Origin: Thermosediminibacter litoriperuensis
GTDB lineage: Bacteria > Bacillota > Thermosediminibacteria > Thermosediminibacterales > Thermosediminibacteraceae
Direction of reading: 5' to 3'
DNA length: 64,000 bases
NCBI RefSeq assembly: GCF_008124715.1
Contig: NZ_VNHO01000001.1
Coordinates: 88,974 to 152,973, forward strand
Part shown: positions 55,672 through 64,000 of the stretch, piece after piece
Layout of the letters: each line of letters begins with the position of its first letter
Position numbering within the stretch: the stretch's first letter is position 1
The notes under the pieces: generated by a model
What the model was told of the DNA's origin: nothing
Database searches by the model: none
Seen by the model: the letters and a program-made list of their open reading frames with translations, nothing else
Position numbers and translations under genes: made by a program

Positions 55672-55684
55672 AAATCCACCCTAC

Positions 55685-55891
55685 TTATTTGTTACCGGCC
55701 ATGGGGCGCTCGATTTTTATTTTCCCGGCGTCCAGCTCGAAAAGGGCCATAGATACGGGTTTTGTGGTCTTCACATCCACAAGTTTTGGGGAACCTTCAA
55801 CGAGTTGCCGCGCTCTTTTGGCAGCTGCGACTACGAGAGCGTATTTACTTTCGTATTTGTTGGTCAGCGAATCTATGGACGGGTACATCAT
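55685..55891 (-). CDS. rpoZ: DNA-directed RNA polymerase subunit omega
   Basis: A 68-residue omega subunit, which helps fold and stabilise beta'. YPSIDSLTNKYESKYALVVA then AAKRARQL is the classic core, followed by KPVSMALFELDAGKI. ATG 55891 overlaps the gmk stop by 4 nt; GGGAGGGG lies 8 nt upstream. Order gmk-rpoZ-coaBC is standard. Confidence 0.96.
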   Translation of the reverse strand: MMYPSIDSLTNKYESKYALVVAAAKRARQLVEGSPKLVDVKTTKPVSMALFELDAGKIKIERPMAGNK

Positions 55892-56508
55892 ATATTAATC
55901 CCCTCCCGGCGCTTTAATTGTATTAAATCCATGTTTCTGTAAACCTTGCATCTTTCTGCAATAATTATGGATTCAAGTTTCTCTACCGCCGCTTCCAGAT
56001 CATCGTTAACCACGGCATAGTCGTAATAAGATATGGCTTTTAACTCTTCTTCGGCACTTTTTATCCGCAGGTTGAACGACTCTTCGGTTTCACTTCCCCG
56101 CTTTTTAATGCGATTTTTAAGTTCTTCGATATCCGGCGGCAAAATAAATATAAAAACAGCATCGGGGCAATTTTCTTTTACCTGTCTTGCCCCTTGAATA
56201 TCTATTTCGAGGATTACGTCTTTCCCGGCTTTCAGTTGTTCCTCAACGAATCTCCTCGGAGTACCGTAATAATTGTGGTAGACCCTAGCCCACTCCAGAA
56301 ATTCGCCCTTCTTTATCATTTTTTCAAAATTTTCCCTGTCGGTAAAAAAGTAATTCACGCCGTGGACCTCTCCCGGCCTGGGGGGTCTTGTAGTCACGGA
56401 AACGGAAAGGGTAAGTTCGGGCCTTTTTCGCAGGAGTAAATTGCACAGCGTTCCCTTGCCTGCTCCAGAAGGGCCCGATAGAACTATCAGCATTCCCTTT
56501 TTAGGCAT
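55888..56508 (-). CDS. gmk: Guanylate kinase
   Basis: A 206-residue GMP kinase. Walker A VLSGPSGAGKGTLCNLLL at the N-terminus, SVTTRPPRPGEVHGVNYFFT for GMP binding, DIQGARQVK and later KRGSETEESFNLRI in the lid. ATG 56508. Confidence 0.97.
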   Translation of the reverse strand: MPKKGMLIVLSGPSGAGKGTLCNLLLRKRPELTLSVSVTTRPPRPGEVHGVNYFFTDRENFEKMIKKGEFLEWARVYHNYYGTPRRFVEEQLKAGKDVILEIDIQGARQVKENCPDAVFIFILPPDIEELKNRIKKRGSETEESFNLRIKSAEEELKAISYYDYAVVNDDLEAAVEKLESIIIAERCKVYRNMDLIQLKRREGINI

Positions 56509-56520
56509 AAGGTTTCTCTC

Positions 56521-56790
56521 CTATAATTCTTCTATTTCTTCTTCAACCACTTTGTCGTTCAGCCGGTTAGCCACTGTTTCGGGCTGTACTGCGGAAAGTA
56601 TCACATGGTCGCTGTCGGTAATTATAACCGCACGGGTACGCCTCCCGTAAGTGGCATCGATAAGCATGCCTCTGTCACGGGCTTCCTGGATTATGCGTTT
56701 GATAGGAGCGGATTCCGGGCTTACGATCGCAATAATCCTGTTGGCGGAAACGATGTTGCCGAAACCTATATTTACAAGCTTTATTTCCAC
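56521..56790 (-). CDS. remA: Extracellular matrix regulator RemA (DUF370)
   Basis: An 89-residue DNA-binding protein. [40 protein letters not shown] and [15 protein letters not shown] match RemA. In B. subtilis it activates matrix and osmoprotection genes and forms ring-like octamers around DNA; in Clostridia its targets are unknown. GTG 56790 has GGAGGG 6 nt upstream. Order yicC-remA-gmk is conserved. Confidence 0.95.
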   Translation of the reverse strand: MEIKLVNIGFGNIVSANRIIAIVSPESAPIKRIIQEARDRGMLIDATYGRRTRAVIITDSDHVILSAVQPETVANRLNDKVVEEEIEEL

Positions 56791-56809
56791 GACGTTCCCT
56801 CCTTAAATA

Positions 56810-57682
56810 TTATTCTATATTCTGTAATTGTTCCCTGATTTTTTCCAGCTGGCTTTTGATCTCGATGACTTCCTGCGCTATTTTATAATCGGAAGATTTG
56901 GCAGCGATGGTATTTACTTCTCTGAAAAGCTCTTGAGCAATAAAATCCATCTTTTTACCCGAAAGATCCTTCGACTCCGGCATACCCTTAAGTTGAGATA
57001 TATGACTTTCTATCCTTACCAGCTCCTCGCTTATGTCGGATCTCTCAGCAAAAAACACGACTTCGGATTCCAGCCTTTCTTCGTTTAGTTCTTCTCCTCC
57101 GGCGATCCTGGCTATTTTCTGGCGGAGCCTTTTTCGATATTCATCCACAACGGCATCCGCCCGTATTTTTATATTTTCAACCCTTTTTTGTATAATATCA
57201 AGCCTCGAGGAGATGTCTTGCCAGAGATTGATACCTTCCCTCGTCCTCATTTCAATCAAGCTGTCCACAGCTTCCTTTAAAGCACCCTTCAGTGAAAACC
57301 ACATCTCTTCCTCTTCGGGAAATTGCTGCTCCACCTTAAAAAGGTCCGGCATCATCGAAAGCAACGAAAGGGATACGGGGCCTTCGAAACCAATTTCTCC
57401 CCTAATCTCTACCAACTTTTTATAATAACTTTCCACGGCCGATTTGTCAATTTTAATGTCTACAGGGAGCGTTTCTGAAGAGTAGTTTATAAATACGTCA
57501 ATACGCCCCCGGGCTATACGCTCTTTAATAAAGCTTCTTATTCTCTCCTCCAGGAAAAGCCAGGGCCTTGGCAGTTTGATATATATTTCAAGAAAACGGT
57601 GGTTTACCGATTTTATCTCAACCTCCCAGTTTACCTTTCCGCTGCTCCTGCCGCGGCCGTAGCCCGTCATGCTTCTGATCAT
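56810..57682 (-). CDS. YicC family endoribonuclease
   Basis: A 290-residue YicC/YloC protein. MIRSMTGYGRGRS at the start, SVNHRFLEIYIKLPRP, the central charged helical part and KMDFIAQELFREVNTIAAKS near the end. Recent work on the family shows endoribonuclease activity. ATG 57682. It lies 23 nt after dapL and precedes remA as in Bacillus. Confidence 0.94.
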   Translation of the reverse strand: MIRSMTGYGRGRSSGKVNWEVEIKSVNHRFLEIYIKLPRPWLFLEERIRSFIKERIARGRIDVFINYSSETLPVDIKIDKSAVESYYKKLVEIRGEIGFEGPVSLSLLSMMPDLFKVEQQFPEEEEMWFSLKGALKEAVDSLIEMRTREGINLWQDISSRLDIIQKRVENIKIRADAVVDEYRKRLRQKIARIAGGEELNEERLESEVVFFAERSDISEELVRIESHISQLKGMPESKDLSGKKMDFIAQELFREVNTIAAKSSDYKIAQEVIEIKSQLEKIREQLQNIE

Positions 57683-57705
57683 ATTAACTCAACGACCTTC
57701 CCGCA

Positions 57706-58869
57706 TCAAAAACTAAGGCTTTCCTTTATTCTCCTCATGGCTTCTTTCAGCCTGTCGTCCGGTGTGGTCAGGGATATCCTCACGTAACCCTCGCCGTGAT
57801 CTCCATAAGCATTACCCGGGGTAACTACAACAGCCGCCTTTTCTAATAGCATTTCCGCGAAGGAGCTGGACGTATACCCTTCCGGAACCGGAACCCAGAC
57901 GTAAAACGTGCCCTTGGGAGGTTCAACCTCAAGTCCCACTTCTCTCAGTGTTTCAACCACGAGATCCCGCCGCCTTTTAAATACTGATAACATTTCATCT
58001 AAACTATTCTGGGGGCCTAACAGGGCTTCAATCCCCGCCCTCTGGATTGCGGTAAACTGCCCGGAATCCACGTTGGTCTTTATAATCCCCAGGGCGGCAA
58101 TTACATCCTTGTTGCCCACCGCGTATCCCAGTCTCCATCCGGTCATTCTGTAGGGTTTGGAAAGGGAGCCAAATTCCACGCCTATGTCTTTTGCACCCTT
58201 CACCGATAACAAACTGGGGGCCTTGTATCCGTCAAAGGTGACTTCGGCGTAAGCGCTGTCGTGGCAGATTATTATATCATATGTTTTTGCGAATTCCACG
58301 GCTTCTTCAAAGAATTTTTCGTCGGCTACGGCGGCGGTGGGATTGTTCGGGTAACACAAAAACATGAGCTTTGCTTTTCTAGCTATTTCCGTGTCTATGC
58401 TTGAGAAATCCGGAAGGAAATTGTTTTCCTTTAACAGGGGCATAGAATAGGGTATGCCTCCCGCAAAAAGCGTGGCTGTTTTGTAAACGGGGTAAGCCGG
58501 GTCCGGAATCAGAGCATAATCACCGGGATCGATAAAGGCAAAAAATATATGGGCGATACCTTCTTTTGAGCCTATGAGGGCCATAACTTCGGATTCCGGG
58601 TCTAAATCTACTCCGAACCTTCTTCTATAATATGTAGCAACAGCCTTTCTGAAATCGAGGGATCCCTCGTAGTCCGGGTATTTATGGCATTCGGGATCCC
58701 GGGCGGCTTTTTCAAGGGCATCTATAATGTTGGGTGGCGTCGGCAAATCCGGATCACCCACGCCCAGGCTTATAACATCAATTCCTTTTTTTCTGAGCTC
58801 GGCAATTTTTTTGTCAATCTGGGCAAAAAGGTAAGGCGGTATTTGTTTGATACGCTCTGCAGTTTTCAA
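57706..58869 (-). CDS. dapL: LL-diaminopimelate aminotransferase
   Basis: A 387-residue PLP-dependent class I aminotransferase that turns tetrahydrodipicolinate directly into LL-diaminopimelate. [47 protein letters not shown], the PLP Lys in [20 protein letters not shown] and [19 protein letters not shown] 58869 is chosen because GGAGG stands 8 nt upstream and the protein then begins like other DapL; ATG 58884 is the alternative. Followed pathway-wise by dapF, which lies upstream in the same unit. Confidence 0.92.
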   Translation of the reverse strand: MKTAERIKQIPPYLFAQIDKKIAELRKKGIDVISLGVGDPDLPTPPNIIDALEKAARDPECHKYPDYEGSLDFRKAVATYYRRRFGVDLDPESEVMALIGSKEGIAHIFFAFIDPGDYALIPDPAYPVYKTATLFAGGIPYSMPLLKENNFLPDFSSIDTEIARKAKLMFLCYPNNPTAAVADEKFFEEAVEFAKTYDIIICHDSAYAEVTFDGYKAPSLLSVKGAKDIGVEFGSLSKPYRMTGWRLGYAVGNKDVIAALGIIKTNVDSGQFTAIQRAGIEALLGPQNSLDEMLSVFKRRRDLVVETLREVGLEVEPPKGTFYVWVPVPEGYTSSSFAEMLLEKAAVVVTPGNAYGDHGEGYVRISLTTPDDRLKEAMRRIKESLSF

Positions 58870-58886
58870 AACTATCTCCTCCATAT

Positions 58887-59729
58887 TTAAAGTGTGTTAA
58901 GGTCTATATATCCCGAATAAACTTCTACGGCGGGGCCTGTCATGTAAACTCTACCGTTATCTTCGATTTCTATAAAAAGATCACCTCCAGGCAGGCTTAC
59001 AGTAACTTTGGGTCCCACGATACCCTTTTTATAAGCCGCAACCGCCGAAGCACAGGCACCGGTTCCGCAGGCCATTGTAAGGCCAGCTCCTCTTTCCCAG
59101 ACTCTCATTTTCAAACGGTTCTGTCCTTTAACTTCCACAAATTCCACATTAGTTCTTTTCGGGAAAAGGGGGTGTCTCTCGATCGCCGGTCCAAAGCGCT
59201 CTACCGGAAACCCTTCAACGTCATCCACAAATATCACGCAGTGAGGATTTCCCATCGAAACGCCGGTAAACTTAAACACCCGGTCGTCTACGCTGATTTC
59301 AAGGTCCACAGCTTCTTCATCCGGGTTGCCGGTCACAGGTATATCCTTTTTTCGCAGGCTATAGCACCCCATATCCACCCTTACGCTTTCTATGAGGTCA
59401 TCCTTTATTATAATCTCCGGTTTAATTACTCCCGCGGGCGTTTCGACGGTTATACTCATCCTGTTGACCAGACCTCTGGAAAAGGCGTAGCGCGCAAAAC
59501 AGCGGATGCCGTTGCCGCACATGTCGGCTTCACTTCCGTCGCTGTTGATTATCCTCATCTTTAGATCACACTTATCCGAAGGTAAAACCAGCAATATGCC
59601 ATCGGCACCGACGCCGGCGTGTCTGTCGCATATTTTTTCCGCCTTTTCAAATATTATTCGTACATCTTCTTTAAAACCGTTTACGACTATAAAATCGTTT
59701 CCAAGGCCGTGCATCTTGGTAAACTTCAT
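58887..59729 (-). CDS. dapF: Diaminopimelate epimerase
   Basis: A 280-residue PLP-independent racemase converting LL- to meso-diaminopimelate for peptidoglycan and lysine. [13 protein letters not shown] at the start, [18 protein letters not shown] with the first catalytic Cys and [15 protein letters not shown] with the second. ATG 59729 follows GAGGGTGATGG. First gene of the 16-gene unit ending at rpe. Confidence 0.97.
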   Translation of the reverse strand: MKFTKMHGLGNDFIVVNGFKEDVRIIFEKAEKICDRHAGVGADGILLVLPSDKCDLKMRIINSDGSEADMCGNGIRCFARYAFSRGLVNRMSITVETPAGVIKPEIIIKDDLIESVRVDMGCYSLRKKDIPVTGNPDEEAVDLEISVDDRVFKFTGVSMGNPHCVIFVDDVEGFPVERFGPAIERHPLFPKRTNVEFVEVKGQNRLKMRVWERGAGLTMACGTGACASAVAAYKKGIVGPKVTVSLPGGDLFIEIEDNGRVYMTGPAVEVYSGYIDLNTL

Positions 59730-59774
59730 ATTACACCATCACCCTCATTATTACTCCCAAAATCATTATTTATT

Positions 59775-59803
59775 ATTATACCACCTAATTCCTCTTAAAA
59801 CAA
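59775..59803 (-). promoter_or_regulatory. Promoter of the dapF-to-rpe unit
   Basis: TTGTTT (59803-59798), 17 nt, TATAAT (59780-59775) on the minus strand, about 40 nt before the dapF ATG. It overlaps the rqcH promoter on the other strand. Confidence 0.65.
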
Positions 59804-59814
59804 TATGTGCATTA

Positions 59815-59823
59815 TGGTATACT
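59815..59823 (+). promoter_or_regulatory. Promoter of rqcH (extended -10)
   Basis: TGG-TATACT is an extended -10 element 34 nt before the rqcH ATG. The -35 position reads TTAAAA, which is weak. The divergent dapF promoter is within 15 nt, so the two promoters may compete. Confidence 0.45.
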
Positions 59824-59856
59824 AGTAGCAGCTTAATCTCAAACAGGAGGGTAGCC

Positions 59857-61629
59857 ATGCCTTTTGATGGAATTGTACTGAACGCCGTTCTCCATGAACT
59901 TAAAAAAACACTGGTTGGCGGCCGGATTGATAAGATATACCAGCCGGACAAAAACGAGATCGTGCTTTTCGTGCGGCATTGTAGGGAAGAAAATAAACTG
60001 CTGATTTCAGCCCATCCTCAAAACTGCCGTTTGCACATCACCGAAAAACACAAAGAAAATCCCATCTCGCCTCCTATGTTCTGCATGCTGTTGAGAAAAA
60101 ATCTCATTGGCGGAAGGATCAGGGAAATCAAGCAAAGAGATCTGGAGCGCTTAGTCGAAATAGAAGTCGAAAACACGGACGAATTCGGAAGGATCGTTCT
60201 TAGAACGCTGCTGGTAGAGATAATGGGCAAGCACAGCAACATAATACTTATTGATGCCGGCGACGGCACGGTAATAGATTCCATAAAGAGGATACCTCCG
60301 GAAATAAACCGGGTGAGGCAGGTTCTTCCCGGAGTAAAATATGTATTCCCTCCTTTCAGCAACAGGGTAAGCCTGCTCTCGGTTGACAATAATCAAATTA
60401 TGTCAATAATCCTGGACCTGCTAAACCGTTCTGACAAAACTTTACAGGTTTACCGGTGGATCACCGAAAACTTCATGGGGGTCAGCGGAGCGGCTTCCAA
60501 AGAGATCCTCTTCAGAAGCGGTATTGACGCCAACAAACCCGTGCCGGAATTGACTGAGGAGGAAAAGCGGAGAATCGCCGAGACACTGGTGAAACTTTCG
60601 ATTGACATAAGAAATTTGCATTATTCGCCGAAAATTTACGTTGATCGCAGCAACCGGCAGCCTTGCGATTTCTGGGTCTTCCCCTTACACCACCTGACTT
60701 CTTTTTATGAGGTTTCGGGTTGCGGTGTAAACGAGACAGTCGACCGTTTTTACAGTCAAAAAGAGGATTTCGAAGCACTGATAAATATCAAAAAGACTCT
60801 TACCCTTCACGTCTCCAAACACCTGAAAAAACTCAACCAAAGTTTAGTCTTTCAGCGGGAAAAACTGGCCGAAGCTCAGGACGCAGAAAAATTTCGTATC
60901 TTCGGTGAGGTCCTGTCGGCCTATCTTTATAAACTAACCCCCGGTATGAAAGAGATAAGCCTGCCGAATTTTTACGACGAAAACAAAAGTGTGGTAATAC
61001 CCCTGGACGAAAAGCTTTCACCGGCTCAAAACGCCCAGAAGTATTTCAGCAAATATAAAAAACTCCGGGCGACGCGGGAAAAAGTAGAAGCTCAGATGGA
61101 GGAAACGGTGCGCGAAGTCGAATACCTGGAGACCGTGCTCTATAACATAGAAGCTGCGGAAACCCTTGAAGATGTTACCGAAATCCAGTCGGAGCTATTT
61201 AATGAGGGATATATAAAAGAACACGAGAAAAAAACAAAGGGTGAAGACTACCGCTCTCACCCCATGAAATATAAATCCTCCGCGGGCTTTGTAATTCTTG
61301 TAGGCAAGAATAACAGGCAAAACGATATGCTCACCCGAAGGGCAAAACCCGATGATATATGGGTTCACGTTAAGGACGCTCCCGGTTCCCACGTGATAAT
61401 ACAGACGGGCGGGCGCAGGATTGACGACGACACCATCCTGGAGGCCTGTACTCTGGCGGCATATTACAGCAAAGCCAGAAATGGCGGCAACGTCCCGGTG
61501 GACTATACTTTGAAAAAATACGTAAGGAAGCCCCCGGGAGCAAAACCGGGTTTTGTAATTTACGATCACCACAAGACCGTTTACGTAACACCGCATGACG
61601 ATCTTATTGAAAAGTTGACTAAAATATGA
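59857..61629 (+). CDS. rqcH: Ribosome quality control factor RqcH (NFACT, Rqc2 homologue)
   Basis: A 590-residue NFACT protein. NFACT-N: MPFDGIVLNAVLHELKKTL, IYQPDKNEIVLFVRH, the QRDLERLVEIEVE stretch and LLVEIMGKHSNIILID. A coiled-coil middle (about 330-440) follows, then NFACT-R with AGFVILVGKNNRQNDMLT and PDDIWVHVKDAPGSHVII. RqcH binds stalled 50S-peptidyl-tRNA and adds alanine tails; older annotations call it fibronectin-binding. ATG 59857 follows AGGAGGG at 5 nt; the frame is open to 59506 but that part overlaps dapF on the other strand and is not conserved. Confidence 0.95.
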   Translation: MPFDGIVLNAVLHELKKTLVGGRIDKIYQPDKNEIVLFVRHCREENKLLISAHPQNCRLHITEKHKENPISPPMFCMLLRKNLIGGRIREIKQRDLERLVEIEVENTDEFGRIVLRTLLVEIMGKHSNIILIDAGDGTVIDSIKRIPPEINRVRQVLPGVKYVFPPFSNRVSLLSVDNNQIMSIILDLLNRSDKTLQVYRWITENFMGVSGAASKEILFRSGIDANKPVPELTEEEKRRIAETLVKLSIDIRNLHYSPKIYVDRSNRQPCDFWVFPLHHLTSFYEVSGCGVNETVDRFYSQKEDFEALINIKKTLTLHVSKHLKKLNQSLVFQREKLAEAQDAEKFRIFGEVLSAYLYKLTPGMKEISLPNFYDENKSVVIPLDEKLSPAQNAQKYFSKYKKLRATREKVEAQMEETVREVEYLETVLYNIEAAETLEDVTEIQSELFNEGYIKEHEKKTKGEDYRSHPMKYKSSAGFVILVGKNNRQNDMLTRRAKPDDIWVHVKDAPGSHVIIQTGGRRIDDDTILEACTLAAYYSKARNGGNVPVDYTLKKYVRKPPGAKPGFVIYDHHKTVYVTPHDDLIEKLTKI

Positions 61630-61643
61630 CAACCTTTTTTGGC

Positions 61644-62180
<537 letters not shown>

Positions 62181-63104
62181 TTACACCACCCTTTTTCTCA
62201 AAGTATTTAACATTTCGGTTAAATCTTGGGGAATGGGAGCTTCAAAGGTCATAAATTCTCCAGATCGGGGATGGTACAGCCCGAGCCTGTAAGCGTGAAG
62301 GGCCTGCCCGTTGATGTTAAAGGGACTTTTTTTTCTGGAGTACAGCGGGTCGCCGACAACGGGGTGACCTATAAAGCTCATGTGTACCCTTATCTGGTGA
62401 GTCCTGCCCGTCTCTATGTTGACTTCGATAAAAGTAAAATCTCCGAACCTCTCCAGTACTTTAAAATGGGTAACGGCTTCTTTCCCGTTCTTTGCGGTCA
62501 CTGCCATCTCCACCCGCTTCACGGGGTGCCTCCCTATAGGCGCTTCAATTGTCGCTCTGTCTTCCGGGATATCGCCCCATACCACAGCCAGATAAGTTTT
62601 TCTCACCAGCTTGTTTTTAAACTGCCTTACAAGTTCCCGGTGGGCCATATCGTTTTTTGCCACAACTATCACTCCGGAAGTATCCTTGTCGAGCCGGTGA
62701 ACTATGCCCGGCCTCATAACTCCGTTTATACCAGAAAGATCTTTTGTGTGGTATAAAAGGGCGTTCACAAGGGTGCCCGAGTAGTTCCCGGGGGCCGGGT
62801 ACACCACCATGCCGCGGGGCTTGTTGACCACAATTATATCCCGGTCCTCGTGTATTATATCCAGAGGGATGTTCTCAGGTTCCAGGGATAGGGGTTTCGG
62901 AGACGGTATATTCGCTACAATAACATCGCCTTTTTTCAGTTTGTAATGGGGTTTAACGCTCCTGTCGTTTACCCTGATCCATCCCTCTTCGATTCCCTTT
63001 TGTATATAGCTCCTGGAAAGGTCGTTTAATGCACCGCTCAAAAATACGTCGAGGCGCTTTTTTGCGTCCTCTTCCTGCACCGAGATTTTAAAGACCTTAC
63101 CCAA
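62181..63104 (-). CDS. RluA/RluD family pseudouridine synthase
   Basis: A 307-residue enzyme with an N-terminal S4 RNA-binding domain (KKRLDVFLSGALNDLSRSYI) and a catalytic domain with GIVHRLDKDTSGVIVVAKN holding the active Asp, then RKTYLAVVWG and ETGRTHQIRVHMSFIGHPV. It should modify 23S rRNA; the exact site is not clear. TTG 63104 is chosen for GGGAGGG 7 nt upstream; the frame is open to 63131 inside lspA. Confidence 0.94.
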   Translation of the reverse strand: MGKVFKISVQEEDAKKRLDVFLSGALNDLSRSYIQKGIEEGWIRVNDRSVKPHYKLKKGDVIVANIPSPKPLSLEPENIPLDIIHEDRDIIVVNKPRGMVVYPAPGNYSGTLVNALLYHTKDLSGINGVMRPGIVHRLDKDTSGVIVVAKNDMAHRELVRQFKNKLVRKTYLAVVWGDIPEDRATIEAPIGRHPVKRVEMAVTAKNGKEAVTHFKVLERFGDFTFIEVNIETGRTHQIRVHMSFIGHPVVGDPLYSRKKSPFNINGQALHAYRLGLYHPRSGEFMTFEAPIPQDLTEMLNTLRKRVV

Positions 63105-63123
63105 AAAACCGCCCTCCCGTCCG

Positions 63124-63576
63124 TCACTCAAGGCTTTTCATAATATGAGAATCAAAGATTATTATATACGCCAGCAACGCCACGCCTATAACGATGGCCG
63201 AATCCGCCAGATTAAACACCGGCCATACCCTGAAATCAATAAAATCGACCACGTAACCAAATCGCAAACGGTCCGCCAGATTTCCCGCAGCCCCGCCCAG
63301 AATAAGAGAAAGCACCATCCTGAAAAATCTTTTTTCCGGGGGTATTCGGAAGATGTAAAAAATGAGGGCAGCTATGACCATCAAGGATACTGTTGTGAAA
63401 AAGATCACCCTGCCCTGGAGGATGCTGAAAGCCGCCCCCGTATTCTGGATATAAGTTATATACAGTATATCCTTAATGACCGGAATTGACTGATGGGGAA
63501 CCATTCCAACCCGAACGATGTATTTAGTGAATTGATCGATAATGAAAACGGCTGCTGCCAGAATCCATGCACTCAA
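63124..63576 (-). CDS. lspA: Lipoprotein signal peptidase
   Basis: A 150-residue four-helix membrane aspartyl protease that cleaves prolipoproteins such as the PrsA-like one in this window. IDQFTKYIVR, YIQNTGAAFSIL, GGAAGNLADRLRFGYVVDFI with the first catalytic Asp and VFNLADSAIVIG with the second. TTG 63576 has GGGGG upstream. First gene of lspA-rluD-pyrR. Confidence 0.96.
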   Translation of the reverse strand: MSAWILAAAVFIIDQFTKYIVRVGMVPHQSIPVIKDILYITYIQNTGAAFSILQGRVIFFTTVSLMVIAALIFYIFRIPPEKRFFRMVLSLILGGAAGNLADRLRFGYVVDFIDFRVWPVFNLADSAIVIGVALLAYIIIFDSHIMKSLE

Positions 63577-63610
63577 TATTAAAACCCCCGCGTATTAAAT
63601 TCACATCAAA

Positions 63611-63639
63611 ATTATATACCAGCGGCTTGAGAACTTCAA
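63611..63639 (-). promoter_or_regulatory. Promoter of lspA-rluD-pyrR
   Basis: TTGAAG (63639-63634), 17 nt, TATAAT (63616-63611) on the minus strand, about 35 nt before the lspA start. Confidence 0.7.
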
Positions 63640-63672
63640 CGAATAAAAAATAAATACCCAAAACGGGTATTT
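63640..63672 (-). terminator. Terminator upstream of lspA
   Basis: AAATACCC (63652-63659) pairs with GGGTATTT (63665-63672); TATTTTTTATT follows on the minus strand. It blocks readthrough from the transposase side into the lspA promoter region. Confidence 0.75.
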
Positions 63673-63684
63673 CAGCTTGTAGAC

Positions 63685-63722
63685 AAAGCCGCTTTTAGGT
63701 TATGCATCCTAAAAGCGGCTTT
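63685..63722 (-). terminator. Hairpin at the transposase 3' end
   Basis: AAAGCCGCTTTTAGG (63685-63699) and CCTAAAAGCGGCTTT (63708-63722) form a perfect 15-bp stem around 8 nt, spanning the stop codon of the transposase frame. Insertion sequences often end in such hairpins. Confidence 0.7.
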
Positions 63723-64000
63723 TTGTTGAAGGCGAAGAAAATTTTTAAGAAAAACGAATGTAAAGCGGGGACTGTTGGCGGAAACGTTCCCCGTCTTTTC
63801 TTCCATAAAGCCAGCTTTTTTAAATTCATGCATGCGAAAAGAAGCGTGAGGTAATGTCCGACTTTCCTCAAGCCTCGTAGATTTGTATAGCGCATGCCAT
63901 GCTTTTCCTTCGCATCGGCAAATACCCGCTCGATGGTCTGGCCGCGCATTTTGTATAGTTCTTTACCCCATTGGGTGTGTCTTATATCTTCCGCTTTTTC
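63695..64000 (-). mobile_element. IS1182-type transposase, C-terminal end, truncated by the window edge
   Basis: About 101 codons remain, open to the window edge at 64000. GQTIERVFADAKEKHGMRY, TNLRGLRKVGHYLTLLFACM and NLKKLALW match the last part of the DDE domain (with the catalytic Glu in IERVFADAKE) of IS1182/IS4-like transposases. No frameshift is visible in this part, so the element could be intact; the rest lies outside the window. The tail after NLKKLALW is variable in the family. Confidence 0.85.

Noticed and set aside
59506..59856. Long N-terminal extension of the rqcH frame
   Set aside because: It is antisense to dapF, has no homology to NFACT proteins, and a strong ribosome site sits before ATG 59857.

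Overview
This window looks like a chromosomal backbone segment from a low-to-moderate GC, endospore-forming Firmicute, probably a thermophilic Clostridium-class organism of the Thermosediminibacter/Thermoanaerobacter type (inference from protein style, not a database match). The basis is dense sporulation content (SpoVS, SpoVM, an alpha/beta-type SASP, YlbJ, RemA), Shine-Dalgarno sites of the AGGAGG type with many GTG/TTG starts, and a gene order that closely follows the Bacillus subtilis prpC-prkC-rpe-spoVM-rpmB-yloU-yloV-recG-fapR-plsX-fab-acpP-rnc-smc-ftsY-ylxM-ffh-rpsP-ylqC-rimM-trmD-rplS-rbgA-rnhB block. Nearly everything is on the minus strand.

Layout. 1-570: decayed ISNCY-type transposase start and a promoter. 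570-1976 (+): MATE transporter. 2027-3595: a MetF-type methylenetetrahydrofolate reductase fused to a cysteine-rich MetV-like domain. 3.9-10.3 kb: the accessory part of the window, with two close S41 peptidase paralogues, a PrsA-like foldase lipoprotein, a doubly frameshifted lipoprotein, a C-GCAxxG-C-C protein, and relics of the rbgA-rnhB-yraN region next to the S41 genes. 10.3-16.1 kb: yraN, rnhB, rbgA, rplS, trmD, rimM, khpA, rpsP, ffh, ylxM (translation, RNA processing and SRP). 16.2-21.8 kb: ftsY, smc, spoVS, rnc. 21.9-29.6 kb: a type II fatty acid synthesis and phospholipid initiation cluster (fapR, plsX, fabH, a DegV/FakB protein, fabK, fabD, fabG, acpP, fabF). 29.7-32.8 kb: rpmF, DUF177, ackA, pta. 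33-39.4 kb: tmcAL (+), a PDZ/Lon-type protease, a patatin, ylbJ (+), a coiled-coil protein, coaD, rsmD, a SASP. 39.5-43.5 kb: recG, fakA-like, asp23. 43.6-44.3 kb: rpmB (+), and the very small genes spoVM and a 52-codon membrane protein. 44.3-59.7 kb: a 16-gene unit running dapF, dapL, yicC, remA, gmk, rpoZ, coaBC, priA, def, fmt, DUF116, rsmB, rlmN, prpC, prkC, rpe, with a good promoter at its head and a terminator at the end of rpe. 59.9-61.6 kb (+): rqcH. 61.6-63.6 kb: lspA, rluD, pyrR. 63.7-64.0 kb: C-terminal end of an IS1182-type transposase that runs off the window.

How it works together. FapR, PlsX, FabH, FabK, FabD, FabG, ACP and FabF form the fatty acid elongation and phosphatidic acid supply line; the DegV protein inside it and the FakA-like kinase at 41.5-43.2 kb would let the cell feed in exogenous fatty acids through acyl-phosphate. 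Pta and AckA provide the acetyl-CoA to acetate ATP route. Ffh/FtsY/YlxM, RpsP, RimM, TrmD, RplS, RbgA, RsmB, RlmN, RsmD, Def, Fmt and RqcH cover ribosome assembly, modification and quality control. PrkC/PrpC is the Ser/Thr kinase-phosphatase pair sensing muropeptides through PASTA repeats.

I found no CRISPR array, no rRNA or tRNA gene, no prophage and no clear riboswitch. The most interesting items are the decayed duplication around the S41 peptidases, the uncharacterised 52-residue membrane protein translationally linked to spoVM, and the leader region of the metF fusion gene. I do not see a convincing new multi-gene system.
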